Of a stretch of DNA of 64,000 nucleotides, positions 17,325-26,853 are shown piece by piece. The number at the start of each line of letters is the position of its first letter. Position 1 is the stretch's first letter. A program made the translations under genes and the position numbers. This DNA comes from Chthonomonas sp035294505 (GTDB taxonomy: Bacteria > Armatimonadota > Chthonomonadetes > Chthonomonadales > Chthonomonadaceae): NCBI RefSeq assembly GCF_035294505.1, contig NZ_DATGKU010000094.1, positions 21,537 to 85,536 of the forward strand, given 5' to 3'. The notes under the pieces were generated by a model that saw nothing but the letters and a program-made list of their open reading frames with translations, was not told the origin of the DNA and searched no databases.

Positions 17325-18545
17325 ATGATGACCACGTCCATACAGCCGCCTCCTTTAGGTAACGATGAGGTGCGACATGCCTTCTCGTTACTCAATCAGG
17401 TTTCGCAACGAAGCCGCATTCGTGCGATCGCCGAGCAGATCGTCGCCAATGCGACACCGCCGGCGACGGCCTTTGCAGAGCTTGTGCAGGCCTTGGTCTC
17501 TCCTGACAGGTATCATTGGCGCGAATCGCGGCTGGCTGCTTGGTGCCTATCCCATGTTCCTCTGTTGCCCCATCAGCGTTCGGTTGCAATACAAACGCTC
17601 GCCGATGTGGTCAGCAAGCGGTATAAGCCATCGCTGCGCAGCATCGTGGCGCGTTCGGCCTTTATCAGCCTCATTATCGGGGCAATAACGCTTACCCCGG
17701 CTGGTATCTTGGTTATTGCCATTCTTTGCTACCCTCTCGTGCATCTGTTTGTGTGGGATGCCGCCCGCTCGCACGCTGCCCAGATCAGAGGAGAGGCCGC
17801 GCGCGCTCTACAAACCCTTCAGGCCGTAGAGACTATCGATCTCCTCACTGCAGCAGCGGTGAACGACATGCTGTTTGTGCGTCTACAGGCGCGCAACGCT
17901 CTCTGCCATTTGCTTCCCTTGCTAACATCGGCGCACTACGGCACGCTAAGACCCTCTACTCTTCAGCTGCTCTCTTATCTGCTGAACGCCCCCAACGAGC
18001 TGCTTGCGCAGCGAATACTCGAGGCCTTTACAAAAGTGGGCACCCGAAGCGTGCTCTCCGCGGTAAAACTCATCGCGCGAGGCAGGGGAAAGCACGGTCA
18101 TCTGCCGCCTATTCGTCAGGCGGCCATCGAGGCACAGAGGCGCATTGAGGAGCGCCTACGTCGGGAACAAGAGACCCGCGTTCTTTTGCGAGCCTCTCAG
18201 GTCGAGCCGACCATGCCGGAGCAGCTTCTGCGGCCGGCTATGGATGCGCATCTAGAGAGGTCTGAAGAGCTGTTGCGCGCCAGCCAATCGGGGGAACCGT
18301 TGGACAGCGATATCGCTTTGGCGATCATCGAGGACATTAAACTCCGCAGCGATCCACGTGCCATCCCGTTTTTAAAAGACCTGCTTCAGCTGCCCTCCCT
18401 CCCGCAAGCGGTGGCTATGGCGACTCAGGAGTGTCTTGCTTTGCTTCAAGCACGGGCGGAGTTAGATCGTTCTGCGCCTCCCGCTCTGTCGCCAGACATC
18501 GAGGCCAAACTGTTCCAAACGGATCGGCCGCCTCAAGCTTTTTAG
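17325..18545 (+). CDS. HEAT-repeat-like membrane-associated protein
   Basis: This 406-residue protein is largely helical. The N-terminal ~95 residues and residues ~160-270 look like HEAT/armadillo-type helical pairs, and a hydrophobic hairpin (~107-140, ISLIIGAITLTPAGILVIAI) is likely membrane embedded. Residues ~270-390 are charged helices. No catalytic motif is seen. It is divergent from the VWA operon, and a TATAAT at 17176-17181 is a candidate -10. The RBS before ATG 17325 is weak, with a second ATG next to it. It may be a scaffold; the function is not known. Confidence 0.6.
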   Translation: MMTTSIQPPPLGNDEVRHAFSLLNQVSQRSRIRAIAEQIVANATPPATAFAELVQALVSPDRYHWRESRLAAWCLSHVPLLPHQRSVAIQTLADVVSKRYKPSLRSIVARSAFISLIIGAITLTPAGILVIAILCYPLVHLFVWDAARSHAAQIRGEAARALQTLQAVETIDLLTAAAVNDMLFVRLQARNALCHLLPLLTSAHYGTLRPSTLQLLSYLLNAPNELLAQRILEAFTKVGTRSVLSAVKLIARGRGKHGHLPPIRQAAIEAQRRIEERLRREQETRVLLRASQVEPTMPEQLLRPAMDAHLERSEELLRASQSGEPLDSDIALAIIEDIKLRSDPRAIPFLKDLLQLPSLPQAVAMATQECLALLQARAELDRSAPPALSPDIEAKLFQTDRPPQAF

Positions 18546-18565
18546 CTTCCCTTGGAGAACCTCAA

Positions 18566-19609
18566 GTGAACCGTGCGACTTTCTTTCGTTTTACAGGCCT
18601 TATGCTGCTCATGGTAGGTGGGATAGGGGCCAATGACAAGGGAACGCTTTTTGTTCAAAGCCCTTCTTCCAAACGGCGGGTGCTTACCGTGGGGCCTGGG
18701 CAGGAGTTTGCAACTCTGTCGGCGGCGCTTGCGGCTTCGCGCGATGGCGATACCATTCGCGTGCAGGCAGGCACCTACCTCAACGATTTCGCCAGCATAG
18801 ATGCCAAAGTTCAGATTGTGGGTGTTGGTGGTAAGGCTCACCTCGTTTGCACAAAGCCTATTCCGAACGATAAGGGGATTTTTATCGTTAACACGGACTG
18901 TGTGCTTCAAAATCTGGAATTTTCTGGGGCGAAAGGCCCCAGCGGCAACGATGCCGGCATCCGCTGGCAGGGCGGCAATTTAACTCTTGAAAACTGCTGC
19001 TTTCATGATAATCAAGATGGTCTGCTTGGTCAGGGCGGCACGTTAACCATTCGAAACTGTGAGTTCGCACATAACGGTGCTGGCGACGGTTTTACGCACA
19101 ACCTCTACGTTGGAGATGCCGACAGTTTGGTGGTGCAACACAGCTATTTCTATGCGGCCGTTGTGGGGCACAACATCAAGAGCCGTGCCCGACGCACAAC
19201 CATTACCGCCTCTGTCATTGCCGATGGCCCCGATGGAACGACCAGTTTCAGCATCGATCTGCCTAACGGCGGCATCGCACGTATTCAGAAGAATCTGATC
19301 GAGAAGGGGCCGAAATCGGAGACGGGTATCATCATCGCTTTTGGCGAGGAAGGCCATCTCAAGAGTCCCTCCTCTCTTGTGGTTCAAGATAACATCCTAC
19401 TTAACGATCAAACGGCGCATCCTCCTACCGCCGTGCACAACGCTTCACCCGTTCCTGTACAAGTGCTTGGAAACCGGTTTTACGGGCTTACCCAGAACCA
19501 GCTTGCGACCGGCCCTCATGTTCTATCGAGAAACGCTTTGCTTGCTACCGCTCCCTATGCCGTCACTTACTGGACTCCGTCACCACCCTCCCCTTGGCCG
19601 GTGAAATAG
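18566..19609 (+). CDS. Secreted right-handed parallel beta-helix (pectate-lyase-like fold) protein
   Basis: From GTG 18566 (GGAG 8 nt upstream) this is 347 residues with a signal peptide (~1-22, ending GGIGA). The opening (GQEFATLSAALAASRDGDTIRVQAGTY, in part) is the typical start of beta-helix proteins. Coil repeats then follow, with short Asn-containing rungs such as LTLENCCFHDNQDG, LTIRNCEFAHNGAGD and LVVQHSYFYAA. The family includes polysaccharide lyases, epimerases and non-catalytic surface proteins. No catalytic set could be picked out. It lies 20 bp after the HEAT-like gene. Confidence 0.75.
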   Translation: MNRATFFRFTGLMLLMVGGIGANDKGTLFVQSPSSKRRVLTVGPGQEFATLSAALAASRDGDTIRVQAGTYLNDFASIDAKVQIVGVGGKAHLVCTKPIPNDKGIFIVNTDCVLQNLEFSGAKGPSGNDAGIRWQGGNLTLENCCFHDNQDGLLGQGGTLTIRNCEFAHNGAGDGFTHNLYVGDADSLVVQHSYFYAAVVGHNIKSRARRTTITASVIADGPDGTTSFSIDLPNGGIARIQKNLIEKGPKSETGIIIAFGEEGHLKSPSSLVVQDNILLNDQTAHPPTAVHNASPVPVQVLGNRFYGLTQNQLATGPHVLSRNALLATAPYAVTYWTPSPPSPWPVK

Positions 19610-19786
19610 GGCTTGGAACAGGGAAGCGAGGTCGGTGCCGGCCGATTAGGGAACCCTTTTGCCCTCTTAGGAATCGAAAAACTAGGACTGCCGTATTCTC
19701 CTGGAAATCCATGTCACAAGCGCTTCGGAATTCACGTTTCTCTACTATGTTCTTTTCTGTTTGAACATCCGATAATCGAGTTAGTA

Positions 19787-19822
19787 GCTCATCCCCCGCA
19801 AAGCGTCTCGGATGGGCTTTTT
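19787..19822 (+). terminator. Terminator-like hairpin between the beta-helix and lipoprotein genes
   Basis: An 8-bp stem (19787-19794 with 19810-19817, one U-G pair) is followed by TTTTT. It lies 180 nt after the beta-helix stop and 25 nt before the next ATG, so it either ends the upstream transcript or attenuates the lipoprotein gene. Confidence 0.5.
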
Positions 19823-19847
19823 CATCTTGATCGAGGAGATACAAACG

Positions 19848-21320
19848 ATGAAAGTTGGTCGTTACTTGCTTTTGGGGTTGGCTGCCGCCGGTTTCGGCGT
19901 GGCCTTAACAGGGTGTGGCGGCGGCGGAGGCTCTGTGGGAACACGAAGTACCACCAGCCTCACAGGAACCGTGACTGTGCCCTCCGGAACCCCAACGCGT
20001 GGGGTTAGCTTCCGCGCAACATCCACCAATGTACCTCTGCCCGGCGCCAGTGTAAGCCTCTACGATATTACCCAAGGAGGCGCCAACGCGATTGCCGGCT
20101 CTCCGGTTGCTACCACAACAACCGATGCCAACGGGAACTACCAGTTCCAGAACCTGCCTCCAGGGCATAATTTCGTGGTGCAGGCCAGCAAAACCGTTAC
20201 CAGTACGGGCACTCCGACGACCATAACGGTGGCTACCTATGCCTCCACCAGCACCTCCTCTTCGAGTGGACCTGTGGTGGCCGATGCCGACGAAAACACC
20301 ACGTTGGCGGTGGGCTACTTGCTGCAACAGCTCAAGGCGAATCTGGCCTCGAATACGGCCAATCTAGGGACGTTGGTAAGCCAGTTTGTGCAGCAGGTGC
20401 TGGCCCAAGAACAGGCGGGGCATGGACCGAATATTGACCTCACCAAACAGCTTACCGACCAGGAAAATGTGGCCGAGCAGGTGGAACAAGAGGAGGCGCA
20501 AGCGGTTATCGGCGGCGCCTATGTTGGGCAACCCCCTTCGCAGGCGGCCTCGGATGAGGAGAACGAGGGGAAGGCGGTTCATGCTCTCGTAGACCTCGTG
20601 GTAGATAGCACCCATTCCACCGTGCAGGGCGTCCTTGTGCTGGCCTCCAGCGGAGGGTCTGTCTCCGATGCCGATAGCTTTTCTGCCACGCTACAATCGG
20701 ACGGCTCCTTCACAGCCACCACAACGGATGCCTCGTACACCGTGACCGGCGTTGTGGACGGTGAAGAGATGCACGGGCATTGGGCTTCTGCGAACGGGCA
20801 GCTAGATGGCCATTGGGAGGCGACCCACGCCTCGGCGCAAAGCGATTCGAGCGGTGGCAGCACGCCGCCTCCGCCGCCTACCGGTTCCGGCGGTTCCGGA
20901 AGCTCGGGCGGTAGCCAAAGCGGCTCTCAAGACAACACAAACACCCTGACAGGCACACCTGGCGCCGCCTATGTAGGTACATTTAGCGCTCAGGCTGCCG
21001 GCAGTTCGTCGGGCCCTTCTGGCTCGTGGTTCCTTTTCCTCTTTCCGAACAAGGAACTCCTTTTGTATGCCCACGACAACACCGATACCACGCTGCCTCA
21101 TAATCAAAAGGTGGTGCTTGCCTTCGGAAGCCTTGGCTCGAACAACACGCTCTCTCTCACGCCTGTATTTCCTTTAGCGAGCGGCGCTAGCGCCTCGGCA
21201 ACGATCTCGGCCAGCGCTGCCATAGGGCAACCGTCGTTGCAAGGCAGTTGGAGCTGCAGCGGTTTGGTGTCGGGCAACGTGTTCAACGGCTCCGGCACGT
21301 GGACGGCTACGCTCTTCTAA
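19848..21320 (+). CDS. Large lipoprotein with beta-sandwich (CNA_B/carboxypeptidase-reg-like) domain
   Basis: From ATG 19848 (CGAGGAG upstream) this is 490 residues. The signal peptide ends in lipobox LTGC (Cys22), followed by a Gly tract. Residues ~35-125 form a CNA_B/CarboxypepD_reg-like sandwich with an insert (TDANGNYQFQNLPPGHNFVV). A helical, Gln/Glu-rich segment follows (~140-240). Beta-rich regions with many Ser/Thr/Gly residues and a Gly/Ser-rich linker (~345-365) lead to a final beta domain. It is probably an outer-surface lipoprotein. No catalytic motif was seen. It resembles the smaller lipoprotein at 1961-2485 in its N-terminal design. Confidence 0.75.
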   Translation: MKVGRYLLLGLAAAGFGVALTGCGGGGGSVGTRSTTSLTGTVTVPSGTPTRGVSFRATSTNVPLPGASVSLYDITQGGANAIAGSPVATTTTDANGNYQFQNLPPGHNFVVQASKTVTSTGTPTTITVATYASTSTSSSSGPVVADADENTTLAVGYLLQQLKANLASNTANLGTLVSQFVQQVLAQEQAGHGPNIDLTKQLTDQENVAEQVEQEEAQAVIGGAYVGQPPSQAASDEENEGKAVHALVDLVVDSTHSTVQGVLVLASSGGSVSDADSFSATLQSDGSFTATTTDASYTVTGVVDGEEMHGHWASANGQLDGHWEATHASAQSDSSGGSTPPPPPTGSGGSGSSGGSQSGSQDNTNTLTGTPGAAYVGTFSAQAAGSSSGPSGSWFLFLFPNKELLLYAHDNTDTTLPHNQKVVLAFGSLGSNNTLSLTPVFPLASGASASATISASAAIGQPSLQGSWSCSGLVSGNVFNGSGTWTATLF

Positions 21321-21336
21321 GAGACCTTAGCGAAGT

Positions 21337-21373
21337 AAAAAAAAGTTACGGGCAGCCATTCGGCTGCCCGTAA
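21337..21373 (-). terminator. Intrinsic terminator of pepC
   Basis: A perfect 12-bp stem (21346-21357 with 21362-21373, 4-nt loop) is followed on the minus strand by eight T residues (21337-21344). It lies 17 bp after the pepC stop and may also stop plus-strand transcripts from the lipoprotein gene. Confidence 0.9.
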
Positions 21374-21390
21374 TGTTAAGAGGATGGGTT

Positions 21391-22746
21391 TTAGGCACAG
21401 GCCAGCGAGCCCATCGGGTGCCAGGGGGGCAGAGGAATAGGCTTCGTATCGAGCGCCTTGAGGATTTTCGGCTCGACGTACGACTTCTCTACCACCACCT
21501 CGTAGGTATATTCATCGAACCAAGGGTCGGTCATCACCATGAAGCCCTTGTCGCCACCTTTATCGCCCCAACTGTTCTCCACACGCCACTTGCGCGGGCG
21601 CTCCTTCTCGTCGAGGTCTACGCCGGTAAACACCATGGCATGGGTCATCTGGCTATGGCCGTAGTTCAGCCGAGTGGCCTTATCCATCCCAAAAGAGACA
21701 CCGTAAAGGCTTTCCGGATCGTGCAGCTCTAAGTCCATAAGCCCCAGATCGCGGTCGAAGTGTTTGCCTACATCGCATCCAAACCAAACCGGTTTGCCGT
21801 CTTTGATCATGGAGACGGTGGCTTTTTTAATTACAGGAAGCTCTACATTGAGATAGCGCACAATGTGCCCTTCTACAACATTGCCCAGATACTCAATGGT
21901 GTAGAGCTTGTTATAATCTAAAATGGGGCAATGGATGAGACAGACACGCTCATCGAGGTCTACGGGCACATGGCGTTGCATGAACTCATGTGGTGTAATG
22001 ACCCCATCGCGGTGAAAGACCTTATCTTTGTCGCGCCACTGCCAAAGAAACTCCTGAGGAGGTTCGCCGAGATGGATGCACAACATGCGGTAGACTTCGT
22101 TCACCATTTCGGCTTTGCGTTCACGCAGTTTGGCCTCCTTAACGCCCTTGCTATGGGCTTTGCGTAGCTCGGCCGCATCTTCGCGCAGCTTGGCAGTAAT
22201 GTAGTAGTTCATGCTGGGTGTGTTGCTGCTGCTTTCCGTTTCGGGCATGATGCTTTTGGGGATAAGCCCATACTTGTGCACGAGGTTAACAAACATATCC
22301 CACTGTCCGCCATCTTGAATGGGGGATTGCAGTAGCCAGTTGATCAGGCGCCCATCGGTAGGTTCATCAAGCGTTTTGAGGATATTTTCTAAGAAATAGT
22401 TGGCCTTTTCCAGCTTATCCCAGAACATGAGGTAGTTTTGAGAAAACTCGAAATCCTCCAGGTTCATCTGTTCCGCTGCGGCCATGCGCAGGGTGTTCAG
22501 TGCGGCAAAGAGCCAGCAGCGTCCGCTTCTCTCTTGGCTCGTGGCGGCACCTGTTTTCACCATGTGCGAAAAAGTGTGGTTGGTGCGGGTAACCACATGA
22601 CGATTAAGGGCAACCTGATTGATAGGGGTTTTGCAAACCGCGTTCATAGCCACACGAAAGATGGGGTTGGCTTGGAAGTCACGGCGCATCCGTTCTAAGT
22701 CTTCAGGGCAGAGAGGGCCTTTACTCGAATTCACTTTTTTTGCCAT
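21391..22746 (-). CDS. pepC: Aminopeptidase C (bleomycin hydrolase family, peptidase C1B)
   Basis: This 451-residue cytoplasmic cysteine peptidase has the papain-type triad: Cys77 in SGRCWLF, His in MTHAMVFTGV (~375) and Asn in VENSWGDKG (~396). The length matches PepC/bleomycin hydrolase, which forms a hexameric barrel and removes N-terminal residues from peptides. The C-terminus (...HPMGSLACA) ends in Ala like other family members, in which the C-terminal arm occupies the active site. AGGAAA precedes the ATG. Its own terminator follows, so it is a single-gene unit. Confidence 0.93.
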   Translation of the reverse strand: MAKKVNSSKGPLCPEDLERMRRDFQANPIFRVAMNAVCKTPINQVALNRHVVTRTNHTFSHMVKTGAATSQERSGRCWLFAALNTLRMAAAEQMNLEDFEFSQNYLMFWDKLEKANYFLENILKTLDEPTDGRLINWLLQSPIQDGGQWDMFVNLVHKYGLIPKSIMPETESSSNTPSMNYYITAKLREDAAELRKAHSKGVKEAKLRERKAEMVNEVYRMLCIHLGEPPQEFLWQWRDKDKVFHRDGVITPHEFMQRHVPVDLDERVCLIHCPILDYNKLYTIEYLGNVVEGHIVRYLNVELPVIKKATVSMIKDGKPVWFGCDVGKHFDRDLGLMDLELHDPESLYGVSFGMDKATRLNYGHSQMTHAMVFTGVDLDEKERPRKWRVENSWGDKGGDKGFMVMTDPWFDEYTYEVVVEKSYVEPKILKALDTKPIPLPPWHPMGSLACA

Positions 22747-22885
22747 TCGTTTCCTCGCAGATTAGGTTTTTTGACAACTACAAGACTCCTCTTTCGACAT
22801 TTAGTTTCGGAGTTCCTCTAGTGTTACGAATAGGTTAGAAACTCCAGGCTTCAACGCTGGGGCGGCCAGGCGTGTTAAAGGCCAG

Positions 22886-23770
22886 CTATCTGGTGGTCGG
22901 ATAGTTCCCCATGGCGGCAAGGAGCGTGTTGCGCAGCAACATGGCGATGGTCATGGGGCCAACTCCGCCTGGGACAGGGGTAATATAGGAGGCAACCTGC
23001 GCCGCCGATTCAAAATGCACATCGCCCACGTCCCCACTACGGCCCTCTACACGATTGTAACCGGCATCTATGACCACCGCGCCGGGACGGATCATGTCGC
23101 CGGTTATCATCTCTGGGCGTCCCACAGCGGCAACGAGGATGTCGGCCTGGCGAGTCTGCTCGGCCAAATTTGGGGTACGTGAGTGACAGATGGTAACCGT
23201 TGCGTTGCGGTTTAGGAGAAGAAGCGCCATGGGCTTTCCCAAGATGATGCTTCGCCCCACAACCACAGCATGTTTGCCTTCGATGGGGATATGGTACCGA
23301 TCGAGCAGCTCAATAATGCCGGCGGGCGTGCAGGCGGGGAAGGCCGGTTCCCCGTTGACGAGGGCGCCCAGGCTCATGCGGCTAATGCCATCAATATCCT
23401 TCTCCACCGAAACCTTATCGAGCACGGCGGTCTCGTGCAGATGTTTCGGAAGTGGGTGTTGCACCAGGATGCCGTGGACGTGGGGGTCGGCATTGAGACG
23501 TTCCACAAGCGCCTCGGCCTCTTCCTGAGTGGTGTCGGCGGGCAAGCGATGCACCGACGATTCCATACCTACCCATCCACAGGCTTTCTGCTTCATGGCC
23601 ACATAGGTCTCTGAAGCGGGGTTATCGCCAATGAGCACAGCAGCGAGATGCGGCACGATGCCCCGTTCCTGTTTGAACGCACGTACCGCCTCGGCGATCT
23701 CGGCGCGGATCGTTCGCGCTGTGGCGGTGCCATCGAGTAAAGTGGCTTTACGTTCCGTCTGTTCGCTCAA
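22886..23770 (-). CDS. folD: Bifunctional methylenetetrahydrofolate dehydrogenase/cyclohydrolase
   Basis: This 294-residue FolD interconverts 5,10-methylene-THF and 10-formyl-THF in one-carbon metabolism. Signatures are ETYVAMKQKACGWVGME (containing the catalytic Lys), the GILVQHPLPKHL loop, VVVGRSIILGKP and PVPGGVGPMTIAML. The start is a TTG at 23770 overlapping the TGA of the upstream nusB-like gene, with AAGGA 8 nt before it, so translation is coupled. FolD genes beside nusB are seen in many bacteria. Confidence 0.95.
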   Translation of the reverse strand: MSEQTERKATLLDGTATARTIRAEIAEAVRAFKQERGIVPHLAAVLIGDNPASETYVAMKQKACGWVGMESSVHRLPADTTQEEAEALVERLNADPHVHGILVQHPLPKHLHETAVLDKVSVEKDIDGISRMSLGALVNGEPAFPACTPAGIIELLDRYHIPIEGKHAVVVGRSIILGKPMALLLLNRNATVTICHSRTPNLAEQTRQADILVAAVGRPEMITGDMIRPGAVVIDAGYNRVEGRSGDVGDVHFESAAQVASYITPVPGGVGPMTIAMLLRNTLLAAMGNYPTTR

Positions 23771-24816
23771 CTCTCGTCCTTTCCATCCATATCCATTTCG
23801 ATGAGGGTCTCTTCTTGTTCCATGAGATGCGGTGAGGGCGTTGGAGCGGTGGCAAGCTTTTCGGCCATCGCGCTCAGCACACCGTTCACGAATCGGCCCG
23901 AATCGGCGGTGCTATACTTTTTGGCCAGCTCCACAGCCTCGTTAATGATGACGGCAGCCGGAAGCTCGCGTCGGATCAGCAGTTCACAAGCGCCGAGACG
24001 GAGGATGTTGCGGTCTACCGATACGAGGCGTTCCAACCTCCAACCCACGGCCGTCTCTCCAATGGCTGCGTCGAGCTGATTACGGTTTTGAGACACATCC
24101 AGTACCAACTGGGTAGCAAAGGGAGCGGTACGAAGCCACAGTTCAAGATAGTGCCTCACCGTATCCGCGATTCGGCGCCAACGCGCTATCTGCTGCCGAT
24201 TGAACTCCTCGCGTTGTGTTAGCAAGAGGTTTCGGGTCTCTTCCGTCGGCGCGGAGGCGGGGAGGGAATCCAAAATGCGTTTCGCCTCCTGACGTGCGAT
24301 GCCGCGCATGAGGCTTTCGAGGTGACGAGGCAAATTTTCTCTCATCTCCTGAAGAAACTGCTCCAGATCGGCCTTCTCTTGGGAGGTTAGAGCCTCATAA
24401 TCGGCTTCGAGCGGATGGCCGGGTGGTGGTAAGAAGGCCCTTTTGGGGAGGGCGGAGAGTAGATAAGGGGGTTGTAAGACACCGGAGGGCAGTTTATTGC
24501 GCAAAGACCTTTCCAGAAGCTGTTCTTGCCACCACGGGGCCTCTCCGAGTAGGGCGGCTGCCACGAAAGCATAGAGGCGTGCCAAAGCCAGATGAAAGTG
24601 AGGCAGTCGGGGCAGAAGAGGTTGTGTGAGAACATCGAGACAGGCCTCCTCGAAAGGAGAGCCGCTGCTGGTGCGTGAGCCGAGATGTACAAAATCCTGA
24701 CGAAGGTGATCCATCGCGGTCATGAGCACCTCATGGAGATCACCATCGCCCACATCGTATTGATAGAGCACTTTCAAAGCCCATTCACGCGCTAATCGGC
24801 GCACGCTAATTCGCAT
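23767..24816 (-). CDS. nusB: NusB-family antitermination factor with ~170-residue internal insertion
   Basis: The N-terminal helix (RRLAREWALKVLYQYDVGD) and the C-terminal region (LVSVDRNILRLGACELL, then INEAVELAKKYSTADSGRFVNGVLSAMA) are clear NusB signatures. NusB binds boxA RNA with NusE/S10 for rRNA antitermination. Usual NusB length is ~130-160 residues; this one is 349. Between the first helix (~25) and the second conserved part (~205) lies a helical, Leu/Arg/Glu-rich segment that I do not recognise, and an acidic tail follows the core. The frame is uninterrupted and the gene is coupled to folD, so this looks like a true long form. Confidence 0.85.
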   Translation of the reverse strand: MRISVRRLAREWALKVLYQYDVGDGDLHEVLMTAMDHLRQDFVHLGSRTSSGSPFEEACLDVLTQPLLPRLPHFHLALARLYAFVAAALLGEAPWWQEQLLERSLRNKLPSGVLQPPYLLSALPKRAFLPPPGHPLEADYEALTSQEKADLEQFLQEMRENLPRHLESLMRGIARQEAKRILDSLPASAPTEETRNLLLTQREEFNRQQIARWRRIADTVRHYLELWLRTAPFATQLVLDVSQNRNQLDAAIGETAVGWRLERLVSVDRNILRLGACELLIRRELPAAVIINEAVELAKKYSTADSGRFVNGVLSAMAEKLATAPTPSPHLMEQEETLIEMDMDGKDES

Positions 24817-24932
24817 TTTGAAATCTCAAGGGTATACTTCTAAGCGGATTTTACACCGTAGGACTCTTCACGCACGATATTGTACACCAGAAATGCCGGC
24901 TTTGGGGTAGGCCCTAGAGGACAGTTTATAGA

Positions 24933-25715
24933 ATGACCGACCTTCAAACTCAGGCGGACGCCAAAACGGTTCCCGCCATCACCATCTTGGGGCTTCCTGT
25001 TCATCGCGTGAACATGCAGGAGGCTCTTGATATCGTGGATCGATTCGTTCGGGAGCGCAAGCCTCGACACATTATCACGGCGGACGCATCCATGTTGGTG
25101 ATGGCGCAGGAGGATAGGGAGTTACGCTCTATTTTACTCGCTGCCGATCTTATAACGCCGGATAGCGCGGGGGTGCTTTGGGCGGCGAGGCGGCAGGGAA
25201 CGCCTTTGGCGGAACGCGTATCGGGCGTTGAGCTTGTGGAACGTTTTTGTGCGCTTTCTGCGCAGAAAGGCTATCGCCTCTACTTTCTCGGGGCGGCGCC
25301 AGGCATCGCTGCTGCTGCCGCCGAGCGCATGCGCCGGCGCTATCCGGGCGTTCAAATTGTGGGGGCTTATCATGGGTTCTTCGGCCCGACGGAGAACGAG
25401 GCCATCCTAGATGAGATACGCCGCTGCCAACCCGATATTCTGTGTGTGGCCTTAGGGATTCCGAAACAGGAGAAGTGGATAGCCACCTATCAACGTGCGC
25501 TTGGGGTGCCGGTGGCAATTGGGGTAGGGGGAACCTTCGACGTGCTCTCCGGCAAGGTAAGGCGTGCTCCTCAATGGATGCGTCGGCTTCATTTGGAGTG
25601 GCTTTGGCGGTTGTTAAACAACCCGCGCAAACTGGGCAAAGTGCTGCTGCTCCCGCGTTTTGTGAAGCTGGTGTGGCGTTCTCAGAGGACGCAGCAGCCT
25701 CTCAAAACCGGCTAA
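24933..25715 (+). CDS. WecG/TagA/CpsF family glycosyltransferase (GT26)
   Basis: This 260-residue protein matches the TagA/WecG family throughout: a conserved Asp in LITPDSAGVLWAAR, the LYFLGAAPG nucleotide-sugar region, GIPKQEKWI, and the family hallmark GVGGTFDVLSGKVRRAPQWM followed by LHLEWLWRL. Members transfer ManNAc or ManNAcA from UDP-sugar to a lipid-linked GlcNAc at the inner membrane, in exopolysaccharide or wall polymer synthesis. The C-terminal basic, hydrophobic end fits membrane association. The acceptor polymer is unknown and no other polymer genes are adjacent. Confidence 0.9.
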   Translation: MTDLQTQADAKTVPAITILGLPVHRVNMQEALDIVDRFVRERKPRHIITADASMLVMAQEDRELRSILLAADLITPDSAGVLWAARRQGTPLAERVSGVELVERFCALSAQKGYRLYFLGAAPGIAAAAAERMRRRYPGVQIVGAYHGFFGPTENEAILDEIRRCQPDILCVALGIPKQEKWIATYQRALGVPVAIGVGGTFDVLSGKVRRAPQWMRRLHLEWLWRLLNNPRKLGKVLLLPRFVKLVWRSQRTQQPLKTG

Positions 25716-25787
25716 AATCGGCGTTCCGCAGGGGGAACGAGAGTTTCCAAAAAATAAAAAACAACCAGGAAAGGACTATAGGAGAAC

Positions 25788-26843
25788 GTGGCTAAAAAAG
25801 TTCGAGTGGGTGTGATCGGTACGGGAGGTATTGCCAATGGGGCGCATCTTCCCGGCTATGCAAACATCCCCGATGAGTGTGAAATTGTGGCTCTCTGCGA
25901 TATTAATCCAGAAGCCCTTCAACGCACCGCACAACGCTATCCGCAAGTAAAGCATCTTTTCGATGATTACCGCAAGCTGCTAGAGCTCGATGAGATCGAT
26001 GCGGTTTCTGTCTGCACGCACAACGCGGCACACTACGGGCCTACTGTGGATGCCTTGAAGGCCGGCAAACATGTGCTCTGCGAGAAGCCTATCGCCATCA
26101 ATACCCAAGAGGCAAAGGAGATGGTGGAGACGGCGCGCAAACAGGGCAAAATCTTACAAGTGGGCTTCAACTCGCGCTTTTCGCCTACCCATCAGGCCCT
26201 GAAGCGTTTCATAGATGCCGGCGACCTAGGCGACATCTACTACGCGCGCGTGCAGGCCTTGCGCGTGCGCGGCATTCCCGGTTGGGGTGTCTTTACCGAT
26301 AAGGAAAAACAGGGCGGGGGCCCTCTCATAGATATCGGGGTACACGTAATTGACCTCGCGCTCTGGTTTATGGGGCATCCTAAACCCATCAGCGCTACCG
26401 GTATGACCTATCAGAAACTGGGCAATCGCGACCTCGTTGGGTTTATGGGCCAATGGGATTACAAGAACTTCACCGTGGAGGATTTGGCCGTTGGCTTTGT
26501 GCGCTTCGAGAACGGCCTCACCATGACGATTGAGGCGAGCTTCGCCGCCAACTGGAAGCAGGACACCCAAAACATAACGCTGTTAGGCACGGACGGCGGT
26601 CTGGAAACAAGCCCGCCCACCATTGTGCAGGAGAAGCATAAAGCGCTCTATCACTTCGAGCCACGGGTGCCCGGTGGCGGCCAGCAGTTCAACACCTACA
26701 ACGCCGAGATCAAGTCGTTTGTGGAGTGTGTACGCGACGGCAAGGAGCCGCTGGTAACCGGGGAACAGGCCTTGATCGTAGCGCAGATTACCGAAGCCCT
26801 CTATCGCTCCGCAGAATCGGGCAAAGAAGTCGCCATCGCCTAA
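25788..26843 (+). CDS. Gfo/Idh/MocA family NAD(P)-dependent oxidoreductase
   Basis: This 351-residue protein has an N-terminal Rossmann fold (VGVIGTGGIANGAHLPGY) and the family motif CEKPIA (~97-102). Its C-terminal alpha/beta domain contains GGGPLIDIGVHVIDLALWF with the typical Asp and His of the active site. Such enzymes oxidise or reduce sugars and inositols. The GTG start follows AGGAG closely. It is a stand-alone gene with a terminator at 26854-26888. The substrate is not assigned. Confidence 0.92.
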   Translation: MAKKVRVGVIGTGGIANGAHLPGYANIPDECEIVALCDINPEALQRTAQRYPQVKHLFDDYRKLLELDEIDAVSVCTHNAAHYGPTVDALKAGKHVLCEKPIAINTQEAKEMVETARKQGKILQVGFNSRFSPTHQALKRFIDAGDLGDIYYARVQALRVRGIPGWGVFTDKEKQGGGPLIDIGVHVIDLALWFMGHPKPISATGMTYQKLGNRDLVGFMGQWDYKNFTVEDLAVGFVRFENGLTMTIEASFAANWKQDTQNITLLGTDGGLETSPPTIVQEKHKALYHFEPRVPGGGQQFNTYNAEIKSFVECVRDGKEPLVTGEQALIVAQITEALYRSAESGKEVAIA

Positions 26844-26853
26844 TGCTCTCCTC

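Noticed and set aside
17278..17328. 15-codon ORF ending in a stop/start overlap before the HEAT-like gene
   Set aside because: No RBS and no terminator or hairpin context; overlap can arise by chance.
19787..19817. CGCAAAGC segment in the lipoprotein leader hinting at a cyclic di-GMP (GEMM) riboswitch
   Set aside because: The other conserved GEMM segments are missing upstream; the hairpin is better explained as a terminator.
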